Of a stretch of DNA of 64,000 nucleotides, positions 17,165 through 25,761 are shown piece after piece (position 1 is the stretch's first letter; the number at the start of each line of letters is the position of its first letter). Made by a program: the position numbers and the translations under genes. This stretch comes from Oscillospiraceae bacterium. Lineage in GTDB: Bacteria > Bacillota > Clostridia > Oscillospirales > Ruminococcaceae. The notes under the pieces were generated by a model, which saw only the letters and a list, made by a program, of their open reading frames with translations, was not told the origin of the DNA and did not search any database. The DNA lies in the NCBI GenBank assembly GCA_017466885.1, contig JAFTTH010000002.1, positions 124,001-188,000 on the forward strand, read 5' to 3'.

Positions 17165-17203
17165 GATCCCCTGGGCAAACCGCTCAGGGGATCCTTCTTT
17201 TTT
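17165..17203 (+). terminator. Terminator after the pduL-like gene
   Basis: A 12-bp stem (17165-17176 with 17182-17193, one G-U pair), a 5-nt loop and a T-rich tail to 17203. The tail touches the stop of the facing GNAT gene. Confidence 0.88.
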
Positions 17204-18014
17204 ATCGCACAAACGCTCTGCCAAACCGCCCCGCGCGAACAAATCCCAGGGGGAGATAAAAATCGCAGAGGGCCTCATTGGCAGCAAACAGCCAAACCCG
17301 CTTCCCCTCCCGCAGATAGGGCTTGGCCACCCGGAGGATCAGCGAGGAGGCAAGCCCCCTGCCTCGGGCATTTTGGGCGGTGGCAATCCCACCGAATATC
17401 ACGTCCCGCCGGGTAATATAGGCGGCCGAAAGGGTTGAAATGGGTTTTCCATCCTCCAGAATTGCGTAAAGCCGGCAGGTACCGCTTTTCTTCCGGTAAA
17501 AGGTGCTGTAAACATATGCCGTTTCATCCTCGGGGAAAAGATCCTCAAAGGCGGTGGTCAACAGCCGGTAGACCGCTCCGCTGTCAGGGTCAGCCGTGAT
17601 AGGAGGCTGTGTTCCCGGGAGGAGGGGCAGCTTCTCTTCCTTCAGGCGGAGCAGTGGCGCCTCCTCATAGGAATAGGGGGATATTCCGCCCCGCAGGCAG
17701 GCAATCAACGCCGGAATCCGACCTCTCGGAAACAGCCGGCGAAGCAAGTCTGCCGGCCCAAAGACCGTTTTGCAGCCGCTATACCGGATCAGAGTCCAAA
17801 GCTCATCCCAGGGAGCATCTGCGCCGCAGGAAAGGATCAGCTCCGTCCCCGAAAGGGCGGCCGCCCCAAAAAAATCCCCCTCCCGGATCAGCCAGAAACG
17901 GGGAGTGTCCGGGTGGCGGAGGGTAGCATAAAGGGCCGCGATCCTGCAACCATAGGCGCCCTTGCAGGCGGCAAGAAAAAGCCCGCGGTTTTCCGCTGTC
18001 ACCGGCTCGGTCAT
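17202..18014 (-). CDS. GNAT-family N-acetyltransferase
   Basis: A 270-residue protein. The C-terminal half carries the acetyl-CoA-binding motif A of GNAT enzymes (GGIATAQNARGRGLASSLILR) and a following LFAANEALCDFYLPLGF segment. The N-terminal half (1-130) resembles a degenerate or accessory GNAT-like domain. The substrate is unknown. Its start overlaps the stop of the upstream radical SAM gene by 4 bp, so the two are translationally coupled. Confidence 0.78.
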   Translation of the reverse strand: MTEPVTAENRGLFLAACKGAYGCRIAALYATLRHPDTPRFWLIREGDFFGAAALSGTELILSCGADAPWDELWTLIRYSGCKTVFGPADLLRRLFPRGRIPALIACLRGGISPYSYEEAPLLRLKEEKLPLLPGTQPPITADPDSGAVYRLLTTAFEDLFPEDETAYVYSTFYRKKSGTCRLYAILEDGKPISTLSAAYITRRDVIFGGIATAQNARGRGLASSLILRVAKPYLREGKRVWLFAANEALCDFYLPLGFVRAGRFGRAFVR

Positions 18015-18922
18015 CCCCTCGCCCCCTCTCCGAAGGCGGGAATAAAGCTCTCTGAAGCCGCCGCCCCGCCCTGAATATAGGCATTCTCAATTCCCAAAGA
18101 GAGGGCAGTCTGCACCACCGAATCATATCCCCGGCGGGAAAGGGTGCGGCTTAAAGAGGGATGCCCCGGAATCCCCCTTGCGGGAGGAGTATACTGACTC
18201 ATAATGCTATAAAGAATGCGGTTTCCAAACCGCTCAAACAAGGTCCGGAGGATGGCTTTTCCATCCGAAACATATCCCGGCAGGATCAAAATCCGCACCA
18301 CGACCCCCTTTTGCAGCATTCCGCTTTCCGAAAGCTGCGGCTCTCCCACCAACCGGAGCATCTCCTCCAGCGCCTCCAGCGCCACGGCGGGATAATCTCC
18401 CGCTCCGCAAAGAGATGCGGCAAGCTCGGGCGAATGAAACTTCATATCAGTCAGGAATATATCGGCAGTACCTTCCAGGGCGGAAATAGTCCGGGGACGC
18501 TCATACCCCGAGGTATTGAAGATGATCGGCAACGAAAGGCCCTTCTCCTTTGCCAGAGCAACAACCGAAACGATCTGGGGAGTAAAATGGGTGGGGGTAA
18601 CAAGATTGATATTATCCGCGCCCTCCCTTTGCAAAGAACAGAAAATTTCGGCCAACTCCTCCTCCGAAACCGTCCGCCCCAGTTCCCCCCGGGAGACACG
18701 CATATTCTGACAAAAGGGGCATTTTAAGGTGCATCCGGTAAAAAAAACAGCCCCCGACCCACCCGGACCGGAAATGCAGGGCTCCTCCCAACGGTGGAGC
18801 ATGGTCAGGGCAATTCGAAGGGCAGACCCCTCCCCGCAAACACCCCGCTCTCCCATATCCCGGCGAGCGCCGCACATACGGGGGCAAAGGAAGCAGGGGG
18901 AATAGGAGAGGGCGGAATCCAT
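18011..18922 (-). CDS. Radical SAM protein, PflX/COG1313-like
   Basis: A 303-residue radical SAM enzyme. The SAM-binding cluster is C-x3-C-x2-C in FTGCTLKCPFCQN (about residues 64-71). The N-terminal CFLCPRMCGARRDMGERGVC segment is typical of the PflX-type group, related to pyruvate-formate-lyase activases. TSGYERPRTISALEG and YVSDGKAIL are also family-like. No cognate glycyl radical enzyme is encoded here, so the target is unknown. It is coupled to the GNAT gene. Confidence 0.82.
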   Translation of the reverse strand: MDSALSYSPCFLCPRMCGARRDMGERGVCGEGSALRIALTMLHRWEEPCISGPGGSGAVFFTGCTLKCPFCQNMRVSRGELGRTVSEEELAEIFCSLQREGADNINLVTPTHFTPQIVSVVALAKEKGLSLPIIFNTSGYERPRTISALEGTADIFLTDMKFHSPELAASLCGAGDYPAVALEALEEMLRLVGEPQLSESGMLQKGVVVRILILPGYVSDGKAILRTLFERFGNRILYSIMSQYTPPARGIPGHPSLSRTLSRRGYDSVVQTALSLGIENAYIQGGAAASESFIPAFGEGARG

Positions 18923-18974
18923 AATTTTGCCTCCTTTGGGGTTTGAATCGGAAAGGTTTGATTTACTTTAGGGA

Positions 18975-19448
18975 TCAAAGGGTGCGGGCGCGCTCCGAAA
19001 TATTCTTGGAGAAGTTGATAATATAATGGGTGTATTCCTTCTCCATCAGAGGGGAACTGATAAGGAAATCGGCAGTCGCCCGGTTATTGGCCATGGGAAT
19101 ATCATAAACCTGGACAATCCGAAGCAGGGCCTTGACATCCGGATCGTGGGGCTGGGCCGAAAGGGGATCGGAAAAGAAGATTACCATATCGATCTTTCCG
19201 TCAGTAATCCGGGCACCGATCTGCTGGTCGCCTCCCAAAGGGCCGCTGTTAAAGCCGCGGATGGGCAGTCCGGTCTTATCTGAGATCATTTTGGCGGTGG
19301 TGCCGGTACCGCAGAGAAAATGCCGCTCCAGAATATGCTTATGCTCCTCGCACCAGGCGATCAGCTCCTGCTTTTTATTATCGTGGGCAATCAGCGCGAT
19401 GCTTTTCTGCCGGGGTAATGTCATTGGAACAAAATCATCGTTGATCAT
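18975..19448 (-). CDS. mgsA: Methylglyoxal synthase
   Basis: A 157-residue enzyme converting dihydroxyacetone phosphate to methylglyoxal and phosphate, a glycolytic bypass. The diagnostic segments are all there: IALIAHDNKKQEL, CGTGTTAKMI, SGPLGGDQQIGARI, PHDPDVKALLRI and NNRATADFL. The start at 19448 follows GGAGG with 9-bp spacing; a longer frame has no ribosome binding site. A hairpin lies just upstream of the ribosome binding site. Confidence 0.93.
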   Translation of the reverse strand: MINDDFVPMTLPRQKSIALIAHDNKKQELIAWCEEHKHILERHFLCGTGTTAKMISDKTGLPIRGFNSGPLGGDQQIGARITDGKIDMVIFFSDPLSAQPHDPDVKALLRIVQVYDIPMANNRATADFLISSPLMEKEYTHYIINFSKNISERARTL

Positions 19449-19461
19449 TTCAAAAAGCCTC

Positions 19462-19485
19462 CACCCGACCGGGTTCCGGTCGGTG
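19462..19485 (-). promoter_or_regulatory. Hairpin in the mgsA leader
   Basis: A stem of about 10 bp with a 3-nt loop sits immediately before the GGAGG of mgsA. On the plus strand it is followed by TTTTT, so it could also terminate opposing transcription. Confidence 0.4.
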
Positions 19486-19541
19486 TTTTTGTTGTCATAT
19501 ATAGTGTAACACATCCGGGACAAAATCGCAAGGGGGGCGGC

Positions 19542-19586
19542 AAAAACGCAAAAACGCCAGCCAAAGCAGCAGGCGCTTTGACCGGC
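19542..19586 (-). terminator. Terminator of the minus-strand dehydrogenase-like gene
   Basis: Read on the minus strand: a 12-bp stem (19586-19575 with 19567-19556, two G-U pairs) is followed by T-runs. It lies 7 bp past the stop at 19593. Confidence 0.75.
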
Positions 19587-19592
19587 ATTTCT

Positions 19593-20666
19593 TTAATCCA
19601 GATATTCCTCCAAAGAACGGGGGCGGTAGGTGTTGGCAGGCATACGGTCGGTGGTGGTGTATCCCGCCGGAGCGTTGATGACATCGGGAAGACGGTTGAC
19701 CACCGTTGCGCAGGTCAACTCCACCGTTGCCGGGCGGTTGATGACCACCCGGGTCTCCGGCTCTCCCTCCAACGTCCAATCGTTGCAGTCAAACTCCTCC
19801 GGAGCGTAGACCTTTCCAATGCACTCCGACTCAATCACAATTCCCTCTGCCGTTTCGCTGGTTACCACCGCGGACATTCCGGTAGCATTCCCCGCCGGAA
19901 TGGTCATCCCCAGCGTTTCGGAGCGAAGCTCCTTTTCACAGGTCTGAGGGATGCATTTCTGCGTTTGACGGGTAATATGCAGCCCCAGCTTTTCAGCCAG
20001 CCACCCATTGACATTCCACATATAAGAGGGATTGAACCGCCCCGCCTCGATCATCTTTTTCCGTTCTTCCTCCGAAATTTCATCGGCAGCTGCGATCTCC
20101 CGTTCAAACTCCTCCAGGGTCAACCCCGCACCGTGGGCCCGGGCAAGGGCAATTCCGTAATCCTCCACGTTGTAGCTGGACTTGCCCACAATCCGGGTGA
20201 TATGATGAGACGCCCCCGCCAAAACGGCAATCAAATTTCCCCAAAAAACATCCTGATACCCCGACCCGCAAACGGTGCAGTTGTGTTCCTTTGCCACCCG
20301 GTCCAGCTCCCGGGTAATGGCGGGGGAGGAGTTCCCGGGATAAAAAGCCTCCTCGCAGGTGGTAATGGCGTTAACCCCGTTTCCGGCGCAGACGAAAAGC
20401 GCCTCCTCCACATCCCGAATCAGGCTCATTGTGGTAACAATACAAACATCGGGACGGTATTCCTTCAGGAGAGCATCGGCATTGGCGGCATCCTGCACCG
20501 TCACACCCCGGGGCGCCCCTCCCATCAGCTCCCCCACATCTTTTCCGATCTTTCCCGGATCAACATCCATTGCAAGGACAATCTCTGCCCCCTTCTCCTC
20601 CGCATACCGCATTGTGTATACAGACATTTTTCCCGTTCCGAACTGTGCAACACGAATTTTCTTCAT
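19593..20666 (-). CDS. NAD(P)-dependent oxidoreductase, dihydrodipicolinate reductase/2,4-diaminopentanoate dehydrogenase-like
   Basis: A 357-residue protein with an N-terminal Rossmann nucleotide site (MKKIRVAQFGTGKMS) and a segment VCIVTTMSLIRDVEEA, as in DapB-type reductases. Its size and the C-terminal VVNRLPDVINAPAGYTTTDRMP recall the amine dehydrogenase group that includes 2,4-diaminopentanoate dehydrogenase of ornithine fermentation. No other ornithine-pathway genes are in view, so the substrate is open. It lies 46 bp after the gerC-like gene on the same strand and may be read through from it. Confidence 0.65.
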   Translation of the reverse strand: MKKIRVAQFGTGKMSVYTMRYAEEKGAEIVLAMDVDPGKIGKDVGELMGGAPRGVTVQDAANADALLKEYRPDVCIVTTMSLIRDVEEALFVCAGNGVNAITTCEEAFYPGNSSPAITRELDRVAKEHNCTVCGSGYQDVFWGNLIAVLAGASHHITRIVGKSSYNVEDYGIALARAHGAGLTLEEFEREIAAADEISEEERKKMIEAGRFNPSYMWNVNGWLAEKLGLHITRQTQKCIPQTCEKELRSETLGMTIPAGNATGMSAVVTSETAEGIVIESECIGKVYAPEEFDCNDWTLEGEPETRVVINRPATVELTCATVVNRLPDVINAPAGYTTTDRMPANTYRPRSLEEYLD

Positions 20667-20712
20667 TATTTTCTCCTTCCCGGTCGGAGGATTCCGGCCG
20701 TGTATTGTTTTG

Positions 20713-21780
20713 TTATTCGATCCGCAATCCCGAATGAGTTATGCGGCATTCTACCGAGATTTCAGATTTGCATTCTGCAAGATATTCCTCTATGCGGTCC
20801 TTTTCCGCCTCCCAAAGAGCAGGCAGATCCCTCCGCATCCGGGCGGACAGGTCAAAAAGGTCGATTCCCGCCCCTACCGTTTCCCTCCAAAGGGTGGCCA
20901 ACTCCCTCTCGATCCTCCGGCCAAGCACCCTCTCTGTTTCTGCGGCAAACGCCTCCGAATAGGGGACCTCCCCCTCTGCAATTCCCAGCTCCACCTCCAC
21001 CCGGAGTGTAATCCCTCCCTCGGAAAGGCTCCAGGCTGTGCGCACCTGTGAGATCTCGGCAGAGAATTGCCCCAGTCCAGAGGCGCGGTCGGTCATCAGC
21101 CCGCCTGTTGCGGAGTCGGTCACCCAAAGGAGGCCCCGGTGGGCATCCCCCTCCAGCATTCCGGCAGGACGGCCAGCGCGAAAAACTGCCGTTTTTCCAA
21201 ACTGAAAGCTCTCCCCATCAGGGCAGGAAAGAACCGGCAGATAGCCACAGCCGCCGTCATTGTCGTAAAGCACCGCCAGGCGGTAAAGGAGGACCGGCGC
21301 AATATTCTGTCCCAGAGCAACCGGCCTTCCCTCATCCAGAAAGTCCGCATTGAGAGGTTGGTGCTTCCCCTGGCAGGCCACAGCCCTTTCAGCTCCATCC
21401 TCGCAGAGAAAGACATAAACATTGGGGCGGCATTGGTAGGCAGAGGTGAAGAACCCAATCAAAGGCTCGAGTCCCTCCGCCACCACCTCCTCCCCCACGA
21501 AAAGGAGTCGGTTCTGCGCATAAAAGAGGGCTCGCCCCGCCCGGCTTCCCGCCTCCCGCACCGCCTCCGAGACCGTCCGGCCCCTGCCGGTGCAAAAGGT
21601 GGCGGGGGCGTCTTCCCCGGCGTAAAGGGCAGCCGTCACGGTGAACTGTCCCCCTTCCTCCCGGTCGATTCCCATTGCCGTAACGATTCCCCGCTGGTCC
21701 AGCTCGGTCACCGGAATGCACCCCGATAATAATCCCAGGGTCACTCCCAGGAGAACTGCAACCATTTTATTCATCGGCAA
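20713..21780 (-). CDS. gerC: Spore germination lipoprotein, GerAC/GerBC family
   Basis: A 355-residue Ger(x)C-type protein. It has a lipoprotein signal with lipobox LLSGC (Cys21). ITVTELDQRGIVTAMGIDREE-like text near residues 24-42 and the GRGRTVSEAVREAG segment are typical. This subunit sits on the outer face of the spore inner membrane as part of the nutrient germinant receptor. It overlaps gerB by 14 bp. The symbol is for the receptor C subunit class; the germinant is unknown. Confidence 0.88.
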   Translation of the reverse strand: MPMNKMVAVLLGVTLGLLSGCIPVTELDQRGIVTAMGIDREEGGQFTVTAALYAGEDAPATFCTGRGRTVSEAVREAGSRAGRALFYAQNRLLFVGEEVVAEGLEPLIGFFTSAYQCRPNVYVFLCEDGAERAVACQGKHQPLNADFLDEGRPVALGQNIAPVLLYRLAVLYDNDGGCGYLPVLSCPDGESFQFGKTAVFRAGRPAGMLEGDAHRGLLWVTDSATGGLMTDRASGLGQFSAEISQVRTAWSLSEGGITLRVEVELGIAEGEVPYSEAFAAETERVLGRRIERELATLWRETVGAGIDLFDLSARMRRDLPALWEAEKDRIEEYLAECKSEISVECRITHSGLRIE

Positions 21781-22849
21781 TCCTCCTTTTTCCTTTTCTT
21801 TTTCCAGAAATAAGGAAAATCACTGGCAGGATCAGACAAACAAACACCACGCCCCACCCCTGGCGAAAAAACCCCTCCAGTCCAAGGAGCCACTCCCGAC
21901 GTCCTGCCAGCAAGGCACCCCCGGCAAAGACGCTTCCCGCCATCAAAATGCAAAGGGCGCTCTCCCTGTTTGCTGGAAGGGTTTTTCCGATGCAGTATTG
22001 CGCCCCCAGCATCAAGGCGGTGATCCGCAAAAGGCCGATGAGGATCCACAAACCCATATAAATGGCATCCATCCTGCGAAAAACAGAAAGCTCTGCAATG
22101 GCAGTCAGGGTGAAGAAGGGGAAAAGCTGGCCGCCGGCCGTCCGCCCTAAAACGCCCCAAAGAAGCAACGCCGCGCCGCTGAAAATCCCCCCACTGACGG
22201 TGACCCACAGCACCGCCGAACCAAACCCTTTTCCCTTTACCCTCCCACAAAAGAGGAGAAAAAGAACCGGCTCGGGACTCCTCACTGCCTCTGAAAAGGC
22301 CTGCCCGAGAAAGCTACCGGCTGACACCCCCGCAAAGGAGAGGTAAGCCGGCTGAAAATGCTCCGCCGAAGCCAAAAAAATTACTCCCATCGCCAGGGTT
22401 GCTATCGCCCCAACGAGGGCGGCGGTACGGCAAAGCCCCTCCAGCCCCTTTCGAAGGGCATAGGCCCCTGCCAGCACCATCGTCAGGACGAAAAACAGGG
22501 CAGGAGCCTGGGGAAAGACTGCCGAGGTGAGGAAAAAGCTGGCCTGGGCGGCCGTATCTGCGGCGGCAAGGAGAAGCCATCCCCCCAAAAGCCAGCATAG
22601 AAGCCCGCCCGGCAGACATCCCCCGTATCGGCAGATCCGGTCAGCAAGTCCCTCTCCTTCCCTGCTTCGCAACAGGAAAAGAGCAACCGTCACAAAAAGC
22701 AGTTGAATCCCGGCGGCGGCAAGGGGCAAAAAGACCGCCTCCAATCCCGCCGGAGCACCTCCCCTGTTCTGCGCCAGCAGTCGAAATGCGCCTGACAGGA
22801 TCAGAAGTGCCCCCAACTGTCCCCGGGAGATTTTTTGTTGTGCATTCAT
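21767..22849 (-). CDS. gerB: Spore germination receptor permease subunit, GerAB family
   Basis: A 360-residue, about ten-helix membrane protein of the GerAB/APC-superfamily class (ISRGQLGALLILSGAFRLLAQ at the N-terminus, YLSFAGVSAGSFLGQAF in the middle). It is the likely germinant-binding subunit. It starts in an ATGA overlap with the stop of the upstream gerA-type gene. Two Pro/Gly-rich loops and a Lys/Arg-rich tail (SGKRKGKRR) fit the family. Confidence 0.85.
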   Translation of the reverse strand: MNAQQKISRGQLGALLILSGAFRLLAQNRGGAPAGLEAVFLPLAAAGIQLLFVTVALFLLRSREGEGLADRICRYGGCLPGGLLCWLLGGWLLLAAADTAAQASFFLTSAVFPQAPALFFVLTMVLAGAYALRKGLEGLCRTAALVGAIATLAMGVIFLASAEHFQPAYLSFAGVSAGSFLGQAFSEAVRSPEPVLFLLFCGRVKGKGFGSAVLWVTVSGGIFSGAALLLWGVLGRTAGGQLFPFFTLTAIAELSVFRRMDAIYMGLWILIGLLRITALMLGAQYCIGKTLPANRESALCILMAGSVFAGGALLAGRREWLLGLEGFFRQGWGVVFVCLILPVIFLISGKRKGKRRIADE

Positions 22850-24408
22850 TCCATCCTGCCTCCCTTTTCCTCTCCCATCAGCTCCGAGCCTACCATCCGT
22901 TGCACCCGAAGCTGGCGTTTTCCGAGACGTTTCCAGCCCATTCGCAGGAGAACGTCCCGCATCTCTCCGCTGTCAAAAGGGGAAAGGGGGGCGGTGTAGG
23001 GGATACCGTAAGGGGTCTGCCCGCAAATATTCATCATCAGCAAAAATAATCCTACTCCAATTCCGTAAAACCCGAACAATCCCCCCAGGAGAATGAATCC
23101 GAACCGCAGGACCGTCACCGATTCGTAAAGGGAGGGGACGACGAAGGAGCTGACGGTGGTCAGCGCCACCACCATCACCATCGGTGAGCCGATGATCCCC
23201 GCCGTAACCGCCGCATCGCCAATGACCAGTGCCCCCACAATGCTGACCGCGTGCCCCACCGCCCGGGGAAGGCGCAGTCCCGCCTCCCGCATAATTTCGT
23301 AGATCAGGTGGATCAGAATCGCCTCCAGCATCAGGGGGAAGGGGGTCGTATCCTCCGCTGACGCAATATTATACAGCAACACCGGAGGAAGAATCTCGGG
23401 GTGGAAGGTGGCCGCCCCCACGTAGATCCCCGGCAGCAGAACCGTCACCAAAAAGGAAAGATACTTCAGCCCCCGGATAAAGGCCGCATAAAGGGGACGG
23501 TAGCAATAATCATCCAGCGATTGGAAATTCTCAGGAAAGAACCAGGGCAGGATCAGAGCGTAGGGCGTTCCGTCCACCAAAAGGGCGATCCGCCCCTCGT
23601 TGATCTTGGCGCAGAGGGTATCGGGACGCTCCGTCACCCCTACTGTCGGGAAGAGGGATCCGGAATCATCCTCCAAAAAAGGTGTCAGATACCCGCTATC
23701 CAGGATAATATCCAGGTCGGCGGTTTTCAGCCGTCTCCGGACCTCGTCCACCAGCCGGGGCAGCGCCGCATCGGTCATATAAACAATGCAAAGGTCGGTT
23801 TTGCTCTTTTTCCCGCCGCTCAAAAGCTCAAAACAGAGCTTGGGAGACTTGACCCGCCGCCGGATCATAGTCAGGTTGATCCGGATCGGCTCCACAAACC
23901 CCTCGTGCGCCCCCCGGATATTGACCTCACTTTCGGGAGGTGCCACCGATCGGAAGGAATACCCCTGCAGACCCAGCATCAACGCCCGGGGCTCTCCCTC
24001 TATCAGGATCGCCGCAAACCCGGACATCAAAAACCGAAAAAGGTCTCCGGTTTCGGTCACCTCCTGCTGGTCGGGGGCCAAAAGACTTCCCCTCCGGAAC
24101 CACTCCAAAAGCGCCTGCCGGTCGCCCTCCCGCTCCAGCCGATGGGAGGTGATGGGATGGATGACATTCTTCCCCAGCATCTCCATATTGATCATGCCTT
24201 CGCACATCAGCACCGCCATCCGGACCCCCGAAACCTCCAACCGCCGGACGATAAAATCGGAGGAATTGGAAAAAAGACTCCGCAGACTGACCAGATCCGC
24301 GGTCAGATCTCCCGTTAAAGGAAGGCTCTCCTCCGGCTCGCAGGTGGAATAAGCGCTGTATTTTTTCTTCCGAAAACGGAAAATAGCTCTTTCAAACCAG
24401 GAAAACAT
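22846..24408 (-). CDS. gerA: Spore germination receptor subunit, GerAA family
   Basis: A 520-residue GerAA-type protein. The soluble N-terminal part (1-280) includes SSDFIVRRLEVSGVRMAVLMCEG and VRRRLKTADLDIILDSGYL. Four to five membrane helices follow, with PFPLMLEAILIHLIYEIMREAG and GLRLPRAVGHAVSIVGALVIG, which are strongly conserved in GerA proteins. It is the first gene of the A-B-C operon. Expression in the forespore from a sigma-G promoter would be expected; I could not identify a convincing one. Confidence 0.9.
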   Translation of the reverse strand: MFSWFERAIFRFRKKKYSAYSTCEPEESLPLTGDLTADLVSLRSLFSNSSDFIVRRLEVSGVRMAVLMCEGMINMEMLGKNVIHPITSHRLEREGDRQALLEWFRRGSLLAPDQQEVTETGDLFRFLMSGFAAILIEGEPRALMLGLQGYSFRSVAPPESEVNIRGAHEGFVEPIRINLTMIRRRVKSPKLCFELLSGGKKSKTDLCIVYMTDAALPRLVDEVRRRLKTADLDIILDSGYLTPFLEDDSGSLFPTVGVTERPDTLCAKINEGRIALLVDGTPYALILPWFFPENFQSLDDYCYRPLYAAFIRGLKYLSFLVTVLLPGIYVGAATFHPEILPPVLLYNIASAEDTTPFPLMLEAILIHLIYEIMREAGLRLPRAVGHAVSIVGALVIGDAAVTAGIIGSPMVMVVALTTVSSFVVPSLYESVTVLRFGFILLGGLFGFYGIGVGLFLLMMNICGQTPYGIPYTAPLSPFDSGEMRDVLLRMGWKRLGKRQLRVQRMVGSELMGEEKGGRME

Positions 24409-24542
24409 TTCTTCTCACCGCCCCTTCTCGGTGGATAGGTTTCCCAATTTTCCCATAAGAATACACAAAAATGGGATTTTACAGTAGACGATGCAAGGTA
24501 CGGTATGGTAGAATAAGAAAAAGTCCGAAAGGAGTTTTTCCG

Positions 24543-25289
24543 ATGAACCAAACCCTCTCCCAGCTTTTTTGCCGAAAATCGGTTCGTGTATTTGAGGACA
24601 CCCCCATTGGCCCCGAGGAACGGGAGCTGATCCTCCGCGCAGCGGCACAGGCCCCCACCGCCGGAAACCAACAGCTTTATACCATTCTGGATATTACCGA
24701 TCCGGAGCTGAAAAAAGCGCTGGCCAAAAGCTGTGACGATCAGCCCTTCATCCAAACAGCCAAGCTGGTTCTCATCTTCTGTGCAGACTGCCAGAAGTGG
24801 TTCGATGCTTTTTCCGCCGCCGGTTGTCAGCCCCGCAGACCCGGAGCAGGCGACCTCCTTTTGGCGGTGGACGATGCACTGATTGCCGCCCAAAACGCTG
24901 TGACGGCCGCCGAAAGTCTAGGGATCGGCTCCTGCTACATTGGGGACATTATGGAGCAATGCGAATTCCACCGGGAGCTTCTTTCCCTCCCGGAGTATGT
25001 TTTTCCTGCGGCAATGGTGGTGTTTGGCTATCCCACCCGCCAGCAGCAGGAACGCACCAAGCCCCGCCGGGCGGCTATGGAGCATATTGTCCATCAAAAT
25101 CGCTATCGACGGATGGACTCCGCCGAGCTGGAGCAGATGCTCTCCGACCGGATCGGAGAACGGGAATATGCCGATTGGATCTCCGCCTTCTGCACCCGGA
25201 AATACAATTCCGACTTTGCCCGGGAAATGAGCCGGTCAGTGGAGGTCTATCTGGAAGCCTTCCGCCTGGAAAACACCCCGGAGAAATAA
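24543..25289 (+). CDS. Nitroreductase-family flavoprotein
   Basis: A 248-residue FMN-dependent oxidoreductase. RKSVRVFEDTPIGPEER, AAAQAPTAGNQQLYTIL and AAESLGIGSCYIGDIMEQ match the NfsA/FRP-like subfamily of nitroreductases. The ATG at 24543 follows AAAGGAG with the usual spacing. It stands alone, divergent from the gerA operon and followed by the hairpin-rich spacer. The physiological substrate cannot be read from the sequence. Confidence 0.85.
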   Translation: MNQTLSQLFCRKSVRVFEDTPIGPEERELILRAAAQAPTAGNQQLYTILDITDPELKKALAKSCDDQPFIQTAKLVLIFCADCQKWFDAFSAAGCQPRRPGAGDLLLAVDDALIAAQNAVTAAESLGIGSCYIGDIMEQCEFHRELLSLPEYVFPAAMVVFGYPTRQQQERTKPRRAAMEHIVHQNRYRRMDSAELEQMLSDRIGEREYADWISAFCTRKYNSDFAREMSRSVEVYLEAFRLENTPEK

Positions 25290-25407
25290 CAATCTGGAAG
25301 CATAAAAATCCCCTCCCGGGAAAGGATCCTCCGATCCATTGGCTGGTGTCGTTAGCGAACTTTTTATTATTTTAAATAATTTATAGTTTCCGTTTAGAAC
25401 CAGCATC

Positions 25408-25760
25408 GCATTTGTATGTACAAATGCACTTGGGCAGTAGCCCAAACCCACAAACAACAGAAAAAGAGAAGATTTGTTTTTTGGCAAGTCTTCTCTTCCT
25501 TTTTGTCTGTATAGTGATATGCCGACTATCGTCGGCGTGATATTTTGTTTTGAAAATCCTCGCCTACGGCGAGATATTTCAAAAAGAAAGTGATATGAAA
25601 CCTTATCGGTTTCGTGATATTCTATTCGCTATAAACTGTCCGTAGGACAATATCACTATGCGTAGCATAATATCACTGCGAAGCAATATCACTCGCCGTT
25701 AGGCGAATAGAGTTGCGTAAATGTTCGCTAAGAACATTTACGCATACCCGAGAGGGGTAT
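25408..25760. repeat. Hairpin array with GTGATAT/ATATCAC heptamers
   Basis: The 470-bp gap between 25290 and 25761 has no gene. It holds about ten short inverted repeats in series: 25408-25427, 25430-25445, 25465-25496, 25521-25536, 25559-25573, 25597-25613, 25637-25649, 25657-25669, 25694-25705 and 25715-25743. A heptamer GTGATAT flanks the hairpins at 25514, 25537, 25590 and 25614; its complement ATATCAC recurs at 25650, 25670 and 25686. An outer repeat (25622-25629 with 25703-25710) encloses the second half. It resembles REP-type extragenic palindromes. No transposase is present. Confidence 0.75.
25465..25505 (+). terminator. Terminator after the nitroreductase gene
   Basis: A 12-bp stem (25465-25476 with 25485-25496, one G-U pair) is followed by TCCTTTTTG. 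It is part of the hairpin-rich spacer and is the best terminator in it. Confidence 0.6.
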
Positions 25761-25761
25761 T

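Noticed and set aside
24409-24542. Sigma-G promoter for gerA
   Set aside because: A GCAT-like and a CATTTTT-like box exist on the minus strand, but their spacing (16 bp) and matches are too weak.
25500-25760. CRISPR array
   Set aside because: The recurring unit is only 7 bp and flips orientation; intervals are 5-45 bp and themselves palindromic. No cas gene is present.
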